Positions 7,675-16,473 of a stretch of 64,000 nucleotides of DNA are shown one piece after another. The translations under genes and the position numbers were made by a program. Positions within the stretch are counted from its first letter, which is position 1. Each line of letters starts with the position of its first letter. The stretch is from Spirochaetota bacterium (GTDB lineage: Bacteria > Spirochaetota > UBA4802 > UBA5368), in the NCBI GenBank assembly GCA_004297825.1, contig SCSX01000069.1, forward strand, positions 1-64,000, in the 5' to 3' direction. Below the pieces are notes generated by a model. That model was not told the DNA's origin and searched no databases. It worked only from the letters and a program-made list of their open reading frames with translations.

Positions 7675-8616
7675 TTGCTGAAAAAAATCGCACTCATCAT
7701 CACCTGCTTCCTGCCGTTATGCGCACTGGCGACCTGCGCGGAAATCTTCTCTCCGAAACCGTCCGCCGGGGAGCGCGATTCCGCCAAAACGAAGCCCGCG
7801 CCCTACTCCGAATTCATCGCATCGCGGAACGCCGAGTACGCCTCCTCGGCTTTACCGCGCTCGAAGTCCGACATCGCGCGGGCGCGGATCGCGGAACAGG
7901 AGCGCCTGCTCGCGCGCTTCGCCCGGTGCCCCGAGTGCGCGAACACGATCCACGGATCGCATCGCGGGTTCATGTTCGACGCCGTGGCCGATTGCGACTG
8001 CGCGATGCGGGTGGGAAGAAACGACGACGGCGGAAAATGGGTGTGCAATCCCCAGGCGCTCCCGGAGCACGCGATCGTCTATTCGTTCGGCGTGGGCGGA
8101 GACATTTCCTTCGACACGGGCATGGCCGGGCTTTTCGGCTGCCAGGTCTACATGTTCGATCCCTCGCCTTCCGTCAAGGCGCGCTTTCCCGAAAAGGAGC
8201 GCTCCTGGCGGTGCGGCGCGGGAATGATACATTACCAGCCCGTGGGCATCGGCCCGGTATCCCTGGAAAAGACGCGCGCATGGGATCTGGTGATCGAGGG
8301 AGCGCGCTGCGAGGTGAAGGGCCTTGAGGAAATTGCCCGCTCACTGGGCCACACGAGGATCGACATTCTCAAGATGGACATCGAGGGCGGGGAGTTCCCG
8401 GTTCTCCTCGCGCTTATCGAATCCGGCGCGCTGGGGAAGCTGGGCGTCCGGCAGGTGCTCGTCGAGTTCCATATCTGGACGCAACCCCAGTTCAGTCAAT
8501 TTATTTCCATCATGGACGGGCTCGCAAAGGGGGGTTACTTCCTGTTCCGGAAGGAATTCAATCCCGCGGACAACGACGGTGTATGCGGCGAGTACGCGTT
8601 CATGAGCGTGCGCTGA
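7675..8616 (+). CDS. exported or membrane-anchored FkbM/METTL24-like methyltransferase
   Basis: This protein combines an N-terminal hydrophobic signal (KKIALIITCFLPLCALATC) with a Methyltransf_21 (FkbM-type) SAM-dependent methyltransferase domain: VYSFGVGGDISFD for the first strand, VYMFDPSPS for the acidic SAM-ribose strand, and DILKMDIEGGE. The order resembles METTL24-like proteins, which are also membrane-anchored. I choose TTG 7675 (AGAGGAAAA upstream), which places the signal at the N-terminus; an ATG at 7621 would add 18 residues without a good ribosome site. The substrate is unknown. An extracytoplasmic methyltransferase lacks an obvious SAM source, so the hydrophobic segment may be an anchor facing inward. 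Confidence 0.75.
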   Translation: MLKKIALIITCFLPLCALATCAEIFSPKPSAGERDSAKTKPAPYSEFIASRNAEYASSALPRSKSDIARARIAEQERLLARFARCPECANTIHGSHRGFMFDAVADCDCAMRVGRNDDGGKWVCNPQALPEHAIVYSFGVGGDISFDTGMAGLFGCQVYMFDPSPSVKARFPEKERSWRCGAGMIHYQPVGIGPVSLEKTRAWDLVIEGARCEVKGLEEIARSLGHTRIDILKMDIEGGEFPVLLALIESGALGKLGVRQVLVEFHIWTQPQFSQFISIMDGLAKGGYFLFRKEFNPADNDGVCGEYAFMSVR

Positions 8617-8622
8617 ACAGGG

Positions 8623-9453
8623 TCAGGCCGCCTTCGTCTTTCCCCTGTTCATCTTCACGACGAGGTCGCTCACCATTCTCGAAAAACGCGGGAAGTGGCG
8701 CGAGAGCCTGTAGGTCGTCCGCGCCATAAATCCCGGGATGATGATGAAGCTCCCCCTGCGTATGCCCCTGAGCAGGGCGCGCGCGGCGACGTCCGCGGTA
8801 AGCTGACCCGCCATCTTCTTCAGGGCGAGCCCCTCGGGAGTGATGGATTTGCGCTCCTCCCTTACCATGGGCGTGTCGATCTCCGGCGGACAGAGCAGTT
8901 GGACGCGGATATTGCTTTCACGAAGCTCCGCGCGCATCGCCTCGGACATGCCCACCACCGCGTACTTCGATCCGCCGTAGGCCGAGTATCCGTACATGCC
9001 GATAAGCCCGGCGAGCGAGGACACGTTCACGATGATGCCCCCGCCCTTCTTTTTCATCAGGGGAATGAGCGCGCGGCTCACGCACTGCAGGCCGATCACG
9101 TTCACATCGAAGATGCGCCTGACCGTCGCCGGGTCGGTCTCCTCGAAGGTGCCGAAGTGCCCCGCGCCCGCCCCGTTGATGAGGATGTCCGGGATTCCGT
9201 GATCGCGCGCCGCCTTTTCCATTATTTCCGCGATCCGCGCGGTATCGGCGACGTCCGCGGAAACGGTCGCGATCTTCTGACCGGGCGAACCGGTGCGCGC
9301 CTTGAGTTCCCGGAGCGCCATGTCGAGCTTAGCCGCGTCGCGCGCGATGAGCACCATGTGCGCGCCGCGTCCCGAAAGCTCCCGCGCCGTCGCGAGACCG
9401 ATGCCGCTCGAGCCGCCGGTGATGTATACGGTTTTTCCGGTAAAATAGTCCAT
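8623..9453 (-). CDS. short-chain dehydrogenase/reductase
   Basis: A classical SDR of 276 residues with the NAD(P) loop TGGSSGIG, the NGAGAGHFG segment, a catalytic Ser in VNVSSLAG, and YSAYGGSKYA carrying Tyr-x3-Lys. The C-terminal extension (FMARTTYRLSRHFPRFSRM) and overall feel resemble the 3-ketodihydrosphingosine-reductase branch, but substrate is not fixed by sequence. Start ATG 9453 is chosen for its AGGAGCG ribosome site 7-8 nt upstream; an extension to 9534 adds a non-homologous N-terminus. It converges on the methyltransferase gene with a 6-bp gap. Confidence 0.85.
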   Translation of the reverse strand: MDYFTGKTVYITGGSSGIGLATARELSGRGAHMVLIARDAAKLDMALRELKARTGSPGQKIATVSADVADTARIAEIMEKAARDHGIPDILINGAGAGHFGTFEETDPATVRRIFDVNVIGLQCVSRALIPLMKKKGGGIIVNVSSLAGLIGMYGYSAYGGSKYAVVGMSEAMRAELRESNIRVQLLCPPEIDTPMVREERKSITPEGLALKKMAGQLTADVAARALLRGIRRGSFIIIPGFMARTTYRLSRHFPRFSRMVSDLVVKMNRGKTKAA

Positions 9454-9688
9454 TGGTGCGCTCCTGGTCAGGATTAAAATCCGCTTCCCGCGGATCACGG
9501 GCTGCAGGTTTTTCTTTACTGCATACATTCCCATGCTTCAAGCAGTTTTTTCGGGGTCCGATGCGCCCTCGTACAGTTCATCCATGCACCTTGAATGACG
9601 CACCCTCCATACCGCATCGCTCCTGTGACGGTAAGCGGCGTACAAGTCCTGAACTAGTGCACCATAGCGGCTTGCCCCGCACGCCGGA

Positions 9689-10837
9689 TCACGATGCGGT
9701 ACGGAATTCCTCTCTCCCCCGCGCCTCGAAGAATACGCCGAAATCCGCGAGCTCCGCCTCGTCCAGGGAGTCGAGCGTATATTGAGGAAGGGCGTCCGCA
9801 AGCGGGACTGCGGCGATCCGGTTTCCCTGGATTCCGGTCATGAGCCCCGATTTCCCTTCATGGAGGAGATCGATGGCCCTGCGTCCGAAGCGCTGGCCCA
9901 GGTTGATGTCGAAGGCATTGGGCTGAAGCCCCCTGAGCGCAAACCCGATATTCGAGTGCCGCACGGCGCTCGCGGGACACCCGAGCTCCGCGGCGAGCAT
10001 GCGCTGGAGGATCATTCCCGCGCCCCCTAGCTTCGCGTTTCCGTGCGGGTCGTACTCGGGCTTCTCGCAGAGCATGGCACCCAGGATGCGGTCGGGCGAA
10101 TCGGCGCCCGCGTAACGGGCAATCACCGGATCGTCCAGGCGGAAGGTGATCCCCTCCGCGGCGATAATGTTCACACAGCCCTTGCGCTCGAATATTTCGC
10201 GCACCCGGCAGGCGAGCCCGTTCATGGAAAAGGCCTTCTCGGGGACGAGGATGATATCGGCCCCGCTGCCTATCCCCACGAGGTACGCGAGCCAGCCTGC
10301 TTTCCTGCCCATGATCTCGTTTACATTTATCCGCGCGTGGGTCTCCGCCGATACCGCGGTGCTCCTGAACGCCTTCACCGCGAAATCCACGGCGGTGTTC
10401 GCGCCCAGCATCCAGTCGGTGCCGCTGATATCGTTGTCGATGCTTTTAGGGACCGCGATGATGGGAATGCCCAGCCCGTGGACGCCCAGGGCGCTCTCGA
10501 TGGTATCGTTCCCGCCCGTCGCGATGATGGCGTCGATCCCGGCATGCGTGCAGTTTTCAATGATGCGCGCCGGGGCCCAGGAGACGCCGGCCCCCTTGAA
10601 CGGGGCGAACCGGGAGGAGCCCAGGATGGTGCTGGGCGAATCGAAAATGCCGGCCGCATTCCGGGCGGAAAGGGGCCGAAGGTATTCGTCGACGCGCTCC
10701 GCGGCCAGGCCCTCGAACGCCTTTTCCACACCGACGAAACTGTCGCCGTAGCGGGAAAACCCGTGCATGATCGACCGTGCGATGGCGGAATTGATTCCCG
10801 CGGAATCGCCCCCGCCGGTGATAAAGGCTATTTTCAT
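9689..10837 (-). CDS. 6-phosphofructokinase, PPi-type signature
   Basis: This 382-residue PfkA-superfamily enzyme phosphorylates fructose-6-phosphate in glycolysis. Visible motifs are GGGDSAGIN at the N-terminus, GGND at 108-111, PKSIDND at 130-136 and MGRKAGWLA. An Asp after the GG-x position and Lys in PKSIDND are the marks of diphosphate-dependent enzymes; ATP-dependent ones have GGDGS and GTIDND. The Asn at 110, usually Asp, is unusual. Start ATG 10837 has AGGGAGG about 9 nt upstream. A palindrome 36 bp upstream may be an operator. Confidence 0.85.
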   Translation of the reverse strand: MKIAFITGGGDSAGINSAIARSIMHGFSRYGDSFVGVEKAFEGLAAERVDEYLRPLSARNAAGIFDSPSTILGSSRFAPFKGAGVSWAPARIIENCTHAGIDAIIATGGNDTIESALGVHGLGIPIIAVPKSIDNDISGTDWMLGANTAVDFAVKAFRSTAVSAETHARINVNEIMGRKAGWLAYLVGIGSGADIILVPEKAFSMNGLACRVREIFERKGCVNIIAAEGITFRLDDPVIARYAGADSPDRILGAMLCEKPEYDPHGNAKLGGAGMILQRMLAAELGCPASAVRHSNIGFALRGLQPNAFDINLGQRFGRRAIDLLHEGKSGLMTGIQGNRIAAVPLADALPQYTLDSLDEAELADFGVFFEARGREEFRTAS

Positions 10838-10872
10838 CGGTTGAATCCTCCCTGTAAATCGGCGCACAATTA

Positions 10873-10892
10873 ATGAGTGAGCGCTCGCTCAT
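10873..10892. promoter_or_regulatory. 20-bp palindrome, candidate TetR-family operator
   Basis: ATGAGTGAGC followed by GCTCGCTCAT is a palindrome with one mismatched pair. The spacing of TGA and TCA blocks resembles operators of TetR-type fatty-acid-degradation regulators. It lies 36 bp before the phosphofructokinase start and about 315 bp before the acyl-CoA synthetase. No TetR gene is in the window. Confidence 0.4.
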
Positions 10893-11116
10893 CAATGCGC
10901 CCGGGGAATGGATTCGTCAACCGTTTTTTTGCCGGGGACACGGGCTTCCGTCGATCGATATGCAGTATCTGCGCCCCGCGCTTTTCAGAGGGCTACCCCG
11001 AAACCGCAGGCGTGATTAACTATTCACGCCTTACGATGGGCTGTTTTTTTAACGAATCCTCCGGAATCCAACTCCCTTCCGGGCGACTCAAGTGAATGGG
11101 TGTAATACAATAAAGC

Positions 11117-11144
11117 TTGACTTTTGATTATTTATATCCATACT
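11117..11144 (+). promoter_or_regulatory. candidate promoter of the acyl-CoA synthetase gene
   Basis: TTGACT (11117-11122) is followed after 16 nt by CATACT (11139-11144), about 60 nt before the AAGGAGG ribosome site of the downstream gene. The -35 is close to consensus; the -10 is moderate. Confidence 0.4.
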
Positions 11145-11206
11145 CATAGCATTGAGATCCCCGTGCCGCGCATAGAAATACTACATACATCAAGGAGGTT
11201 CACACA

Positions 11207-12880
11207 ATGGCATATTTATGGGAGAAATCTTATGCGCCCGGAGTGCCCATCTGCCTGGATTACGAGAAAGTCACCGTCGCGGAGGCCCTGGGACGCAGCG
11301 CACGCGAATTCCCTGACAGGCCTGCGCTCATTTTCCTGGACAAGGTGATCACGTATAAAAAGCTGGACCAGATGGTGAACCAGTTCGGAAACTGGCTCAT
11401 CCAGAACGGCGTCAAGAAGGGAGACAAGGTGGCGATGCTCATGCCCAATATGCCCCAGATCGTCATCGCGTCGCACGGCGCGTGGCGGGTGGGGGCGGTA
11501 GTGGTCATGAACAACCCCCTGTATACCGATCGTGAGCTCGAGCACCAACTGATCAATTCCGAATCGACGATTCTCGTGACACTCGACCTTCTCGCGCCGC
11601 GCATGATCGCGCTGCGGCCCAAAACCCCGGTCAAGAAGATCGTGGTCGCCCATATCCGCGACCACCTGGGCTTCCCCAAGAAACAGCTTCTTCCCATCGT
11701 GGCCAAGGACAAGCACCGCGACATTCCGCCCACGGTCGACGTGATCGAATGGATGGACATCCTCAAGAGCGCGCCGTCCACGGACCCGTCCGTGAAGGTG
11801 GAGTTCGATTCGCTCGCCAATCTCCAGTATACCGGGGGTACCACGGGTGTGAGCAAGGGGGTAATGCTGACCCACAGCAACCTGGCGTGCAACGTCCAGC
11901 AGATCCGCGCGTGGTTCCCGGAGTTCGGACGCGGCGCGCTGACGGGGCTGGGGGTTCTCCCCTTCTTCCATTCGTTCGGCCTCACCACGGTCATGAACTA
12001 TGCGCTCTGGATGGGGGGGGCTTCGGTGCTCATTCCGCGCCCCGAGCCGGAGGTGATCCTGGAGGCGGTCCACAAGCATAAGGTAAATTTCTTTCCCGCG
12101 GTTCCCACCATGTACGTGGGGCTCCTCAACCACCCGAAGCTCGCGAAGTACGACATCTCCTCGATAAAAGGGTGCTTCTCGGGGGCGGCCCCCCTGCCCG
12201 TCGAGGTCATAAAGGCCTTCGAGGCGAAGACCGGCTCGCAGATTTGTGAGGGATACGGCCTCTCCGAGACCAGTCCCGTGGCCACCATCAACCCGTGGGG
12301 CGGCAAGACCAAGGCCAGCTCGGTGGGCCTTCCCGTGTGCGATACGCAGATTAAAATCGTCGACCTTGAGGAAGGAACGAAGGAAATGCCGGTCGGTTCC
12401 GAGGGAGAGGTTCTCATCAAAGGGCCCCAGGTCATGGGCGGATACTACAACATGCCGGACGAGACGGTCAAGGTCCTCAAGGACGGATGGCTGTTTACCG
12501 GCGATATAGGCAAGTTCGACGAGGAGGGGTACGTCTACATCGTGGACCGGAAGAAGGACATGATCATTGCCGGCGGTTACAACATCTACCCGCGCGATAT
12601 CGACGAGGTGCTGTTCGAGCACCCGAAAATCCTCGAGGCATGCGCGATAGGGGTTCCCGATACCTACCGGGGCGAGACGGTCAAGGCGTTCGTCGTGCTG
12701 AAACCGGGCGAGACCCTCACCCAGGAAGAGGTTATCGGCTACTGCAAGGAGAAGCTCGCGAAGTACAAGGTTCCCACCACCGTCGAGTTCATCGACGCGC
12801 TGCCGAAGAGCGGCGTGGGAAAGATTTTGAGGAAGGAGCTCAGGGCGACCGAGCTCGAGAAGATAAAGGCGTCGAAGTAA
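11207..12880 (+). CDS. long-chain acyl-CoA synthetase (AMP-forming)
   Basis: A 557-residue ANL-superfamily ligase that activates a fatty acid as acyl-AMP and transfers it to CoA. The AMP-binding loop YTGGTTGVSKG, the GYGLSETSPV motif, TGDIGKFDEEGY, the VDRKKDMIIAGGYNIYP hinge and the C-terminal catalytic Lys in SGVGKILRKEL are all intact. The start has an excellent AAGGAGG 8 nt upstream. The gene is monocistronic, ends at a strong terminator, and probably feeds the beta-oxidation genes at 26-30 kb. Chain-length preference cannot be read. Confidence 0.92.
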   Translation: MAYLWEKSYAPGVPICLDYEKVTVAEALGRSAREFPDRPALIFLDKVITYKKLDQMVNQFGNWLIQNGVKKGDKVAMLMPNMPQIVIASHGAWRVGAVVVMNNPLYTDRELEHQLINSESTILVTLDLLAPRMIALRPKTPVKKIVVAHIRDHLGFPKKQLLPIVAKDKHRDIPPTVDVIEWMDILKSAPSTDPSVKVEFDSLANLQYTGGTTGVSKGVMLTHSNLACNVQQIRAWFPEFGRGALTGLGVLPFFHSFGLTTVMNYALWMGGASVLIPRPEPEVILEAVHKHKVNFFPAVPTMYVGLLNHPKLAKYDISSIKGCFSGAAPLPVEVIKAFEAKTGSQICEGYGLSETSPVATINPWGGKTKASSVGLPVCDTQIKIVDLEEGTKEMPVGSEGEVLIKGPQVMGGYYNMPDETVKVLKDGWLFTGDIGKFDEEGYVYIVDRKKDMIIAGGYNIYPRDIDEVLFEHPKILEACAIGVPDTYRGETVKAFVVLKPGETLTQEEVIGYCKEKLAKYKVPTTVEFIDALPKSGVGKILRKELRATELEKIKASK

Positions 12881-12909
12881 AATAAAATACTTTCGCGGCA
12901 GTCATCCGC

Positions 12910-12946
12910 GGGCGGGGAATTATCATCCCCGCCCGTTTCATTTTTC
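12910..12946 (+). terminator. rho-independent terminator
   Basis: GGGCGGGGA (12910-12918) pairs with TCCCCGCCC (12926-12934) across a 7-nt loop, then a T-rich tract follows. It ends the acyl-CoA synthetase transcript. Confidence 0.85.
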
Positions 12947-13024
12947 ATGGAGTCAGGCCTGCGCGCCGGCACAGAAATCCCCGGCGGCTAGCTACGTACG
13001 TCCCGGCAATCCTTGCATTATTTC

Positions 13025-13053
13025 TTGTCTTAAATTGTTTTTTGTGCGATATT
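13025..13053 (+). promoter_or_regulatory. candidate promoter of the chemoreceptor gene
   Basis: TTGTCT (13025-13030) and GATATT (13048-13053) are 17 nt apart in an AT-rich stretch about 115 nt before the chemoreceptor start. I checked for a sigma-28 pattern and did not find the right spacing. Confidence 0.35.
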
Positions 13054-13167
13054 TTCTTTAAGCACGCGTTCCCCGTGCCCGGACACGGACCCGCTACTCC
13101 CGGCAATGCATGGGGGACGGGCTACAGGATTCGGTCCCTATAGAGAAAGTTTGGAAGGAGAACCCCC

Positions 13168-15642
13168 ATGATCCGCTACGAGCTTCAGTCAGTCGCTTCC
13201 CAATCCTTAAAATGGTTTTTTTACCTTTTCCTCGTGTACGCGAGCTGCGCCACGATTCTCGCACTGCTCGTGCAACGGGAGCTGGTTTCCATCGTTCACC
13301 TGATCGCGGTCATCTCGGGTTCATTCGGAACCATCTCCTGTTCCACGGTGATGTACCTGAACAGGAGACTCTCTGCAAACCTGCGCCTTTGTACCGGCGT
13401 TTCGGGCGGTTCCGGAAAGGATGCGCCCGCCGCATTCATCAATCGCTATTCAATGCTTACCGCGGGAGTGATGTTCGCCGCCAATGTCGCGGGCACCCTT
13501 GCGTCGGCTGTCATTGCCTACTCCAGGGGCGTCTTCCATTCGATTCTGGCAACGGCGTTCTTTTTCCTGGTCCTCTCCATCCTGGCGGTCATTACCTCCA
13601 GCATATATTACCTTCTCACCAAGCAGGCGCTCTACCCCGTCAACGAGCATGCGGACTACAAGCCCCTTTCCATTTTTTCAAAACTCCTCATCATTCTCCT
13701 TTCCCCAACGCTGCTGCTGTTCGTCCTCGTGGGAGTCCTCACCTACAGCCTGTCGTACCAGGAAAATCTTAAATTCGCTCGTGAAACCCTGGTGAACACC
13801 GTGCACAAATCGAACCTTCTCCTGGGCCACGTGTTCCACCGCGCCGAGACCGAGCTCGCGGCATATGCGAAAAGCGACATAGTGCAGTCAATGGACCTGC
13901 CCCGCATCAAGGACTTCCTGGCGGACCTGCACAAAACAAAGGACGAACTGGTCGCGGTGTATTTCATCGCGGGGCCCGACGGAAGGGGCGCGTTCAGTAC
14001 GAACGATTACAAGAACGTGAACGACCGCGATTATTTCAAGGAGGTGTGGCGCACCGGGAAGACGGTGTATTCGGAGCCGATCATAAGCAAATCGACGGGG
14101 CTCCCGGTGATCGTTGTCGCAGTCCCCATCACGCGCGGCGGGCGCATGGTGGGCATGTTCGGGGCAAGCCTGGTGATCGACTTCATCGAAAAGGAAGCGA
14201 TCGATCGCACCATAATAAAGACATCCCGGTACATGATCTTTTCGCGCGACGGCCGGATCGTGCTCGACCTCGCGGACAAGCATTCCGGTAAAATAATAGG
14301 GGCCGATATCGTGGAGGACGGCCGCCGGTTCGCGGGCATCGGGAAGCTGTCGTCGCCGACCGACAAATCTTTCGACGCTCTTATCTTCGACGGCATCCCC
14401 AAGTACATGTACGCGGAGGAGATCACGCAGACCGGGAACTTCCTGGTGCTCATGGAAGACCGCGCCGAGTTCCTCGCGGGGGTTGACCGCCAGATCATGT
14501 TTATCCTCGCCGGAATATTCATCTCCATCACCCTCTTCGTTTCGATACTTCAGTGGATCGCGCGCGCGTTTTCCGACCCGATACACAGGATGATCGTCTT
14601 CCTGGGCAGGATGTCCACGGGCGATCTTACCGGCGAGATGACCGATTACGTCCCGGACGAATTCGGGGAGCTTATCCGCCACCAGAAGATCGTGATCTCA
14701 AAACTCCGCGAGATAATCCATATCGCGCTCGATTCTTCACGCCAGCTCGCGGGGGCCGCCGAGAATTTCGCGAGCACCAGCCAGGACCTTTCGCAGAACG
14801 CCCAGGGACAGGCCGCCGCCGTGGAGGAGACCACCGCCTCGCTCGAGGAGGTTTCGAGCTCGATCGAACAAATTTCGATCAACGCGAAGGACCAGTCGGA
14901 TTTCGCGAAGGCGACCTACAACAGCATGGACGAGCTCAAGCGCCTGGTGCGCGAGGTGTCGGACTTCGCATCCCAGGCGCTTGGCATGGCGCACAACTCC
15001 ACGCTCGAGGCGCAGAAGGGCAACGAGCTCATGCAGAACACCATCACCGGCATGCACAGCATCAATACGAGCACCTCGCAGATATCGGAAATCGTGAAAA
15101 TGATCAGCGACATCTCGGACCAGGTGAACCTGCTGGCCCTGAACGCCGCGATCGAGGCGGCCCGCGCGGGCGAGCACGGGCGCGGCTTCGCGGTGGTCGC
15201 CGACGAGATTTCCAAGCTCGCGGACCAGACCGCGGAGAGCACCAAGAGCATCAACAGCCTGGTACGGGCGGGCCTGGAGGAGGTCGGGCGCGGTACGCAG
15301 TACGTGGACAGCACCTCGGCCGCCCTGGTTTCGATAATCGAAAACATCCGCCGCACGGACGACATGGTGCGCAAGATCGCGGAATCCGCCAAATCGCAGA
15401 ACGCCTTCGGCGAGAAGGTGGTGACGGATACGAAGAGGGTGATGGAGATGGCCGAGAGCATCTCTCTCTCCACCGACGAACAGAAGACCGCGAACAGGGA
15501 GATGACCTCGACCGTGGACCAGATCAATAATCTCACCCAGAACGTCGCGGCCTCTGCCGAGGAAATTGCTTCATCGGCAGAGGAGATCAGCGCGCAGGCC
15601 GAAGCGCTCGCGCGTCACATCGAGTTCTTCAAGGTTTCGTAG
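13168..15642 (+). CDS. methyl-accepting chemotaxis protein with multi-TM N-terminus and Cache domain
   Basis: An 824-residue chemoreceptor. The N-terminal 200 residues contain about five hydrophobic segments, more than the usual single one. Next comes an extracytoplasmic double-Cache sensor (FSTNDYKNVNDRDYF, VYSEPIISKSTGLPVI), a further membrane segment, a HAMP domain, and a long signalling coiled coil with the invariant hairpin tip (QVNLLALNAAIEAARAGEHG then RGFAVVADEI). It would signal through CheA/CheW to flagella. There is no C-terminal pentapeptide for CheR docking. Start ATG 13168 has GGAAGGAGAA upstream. The ligand is unknown; related Cache domains bind small organic acids or amino acids. 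Confidence 0.92.
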   Translation: MIRYELQSVASQSLKWFFYLFLVYASCATILALLVQRELVSIVHLIAVISGSFGTISCSTVMYLNRRLSANLRLCTGVSGGSGKDAPAAFINRYSMLTAGVMFAANVAGTLASAVIAYSRGVFHSILATAFFFLVLSILAVITSSIYYLLTKQALYPVNEHADYKPLSIFSKLLIILLSPTLLLFVLVGVLTYSLSYQENLKFARETLVNTVHKSNLLLGHVFHRAETELAAYAKSDIVQSMDLPRIKDFLADLHKTKDELVAVYFIAGPDGRGAFSTNDYKNVNDRDYFKEVWRTGKTVYSEPIISKSTGLPVIVVAVPITRGGRMVGMFGASLVIDFIEKEAIDRTIIKTSRYMIFSRDGRIVLDLADKHSGKIIGADIVEDGRRFAGIGKLSSPTDKSFDALIFDGIPKYMYAEEITQTGNFLVLMEDRAEFLAGVDRQIMFILAGIFISITLFVSILQWIARAFSDPIHRMIVFLGRMSTGDLTGEMTDYVPDEFGELIRHQKIVISKLREIIHIALDSSRQLAGAAENFASTSQDLSQNAQGQAAAVEETTASLEEVSSSIEQISINAKDQSDFAKATYNSMDELKRLVREVSDFASQALGMAHNSTLEAQKGNELMQNTITGMHSINTSTSQISEIVKMISDISDQVNLLALNAAIEAARAGEHGRGFAVVADEISKLADQTAESTKSINSLVRAGLEEVGRGTQYVDSTSAALVSIIENIRRTDDMVRKIAESAKSQNAFGEKVVTDTKRVMEMAESISLSTDEQKTANREMTSTVDQINNLTQNVAASAEEIASSAEEISAQAEALARHIEFFKVS

Positions 15643-15698
15643 GGACCCTGGAGCGAGTACGACGCGCCCGGGGCCGCCCGGTATCCCCCGGTCCGGTA

Positions 15699-16445
15699 TT
15701 ATTTCTGCCAGGCCGCGAAGACCTTCGCGAAATTATCGCTGAATCCGTAATGGGCGGTGAAAACATATTTCACCCCACGCAGCGGCGCGATGCGGCTGCG
15801 AATCGTGGTCTCTTCGGTCGCGGTGTCCATGTTGAAGAGCTCGTTGAACGTCATTGCGGCGCCGTCCCGGAGCGCGAGCGTGTCTCCGGTAAAAAGAAGC
15901 GAATCGTTTACGAGAAAGCAGAATGATCCCGGCGTATGACCGGGGGTCGATATCGCTTTCACCCTGATGTCGCCCAGTACGATCACCTGCCCGTCCGCCA
16001 GTTTTTCATACGATCGCGTGAGGCTGTTGTTGAAGATCAACATCCTGTGAAGCCTGCCGTCCAGCAGTTGCTCTTCCTCCGTACCGATATACACCTTCGC
16101 GCGGGGAAACAATCCCACGGCCGCGACGTGATCGTTATCGGTATGCGTCAGGAATACCGCGCGCACCTGCGCCGGGTCGATCTTGAGCTTCGCCAGCTCC
16201 GCGCTTACGACCCCCGCATCGATGGCCCCGTCTACGACGACGATGGAATCGCCCTTCTTAATCACGAACAGGTTGACGTAATCGTCTTTGACGGCGTACA
16301 CGCCCTCGGCGACTATGCCGGTCGGCAGGGGGGACATCTTCCTTGTTTCCATGACGAAGCGAACGGTCATTGCCCCCAGAAAACCCACGATCAGGACGAC
16401 GAGAACGATGGCGACAAGGAACGCGTTTTTTACGCCTTTTTTCAC
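15699..16445 (-). CDS. membrane-anchored metallo-beta-lactamase-fold hydrolase
   Basis: A 248-residue MBL-fold protein anchored by one N-terminal membrane segment (residues 8-27). The metal motif reads HTDNDH at 101-106, so the second His of the usual HxHxDH is Asp. The later ligands are present: STPGHTPGS, FTGDTL and a C-terminal TAHYGFS. Substrates of this broad family range from thioesters to phosphodiesters and are not predictable here. The adjacent CYTH and GerMN genes run the same way but are unrelated in function. Confidence 0.78.
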   Translation of the reverse strand: MKKGVKNAFLVAIVLVVLIVGFLGAMTVRFVMETRKMSPLPTGIVAEGVYAVKDDYVNLFVIKKGDSIVVVDGAIDAGVVSAELAKLKIDPAQVRAVFLTHTDNDHVAAVGLFPRAKVYIGTEEEQLLDGRLHRMLIFNNSLTRSYEKLADGQVIVLGDIRVKAISTPGHTPGSFCFLVNDSLLFTGDTLALRDGAAMTFNELFNMDTATEETTIRSRIAPLRGVKYVFTAHYGFSDNFAKVFAAWQK

Positions 16446-16473
16446 GATAAACCTCCGGGTGAATGATTTATAT

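Larger units (their letters stand above)
10838..11206. other. divergent intergenic region between pfk and acyl-CoA synthetase
   Basis: 369 nt without a gene. It contains the palindrome at 10873, a candidate promoter for the synthetase at 11117-11144, and otherwise unremarkable sequence. No RNA gene or riboswitch-like fold was recognised. Confidence 0.55.

Noticed and set aside
13020-13060. Sigma-28 flagellar promoter before the chemoreceptor
   Set aside because: TAAA and GCGATATT are present but the spacing is about 4 nt too short; kept as a weak sigma-70 candidate.
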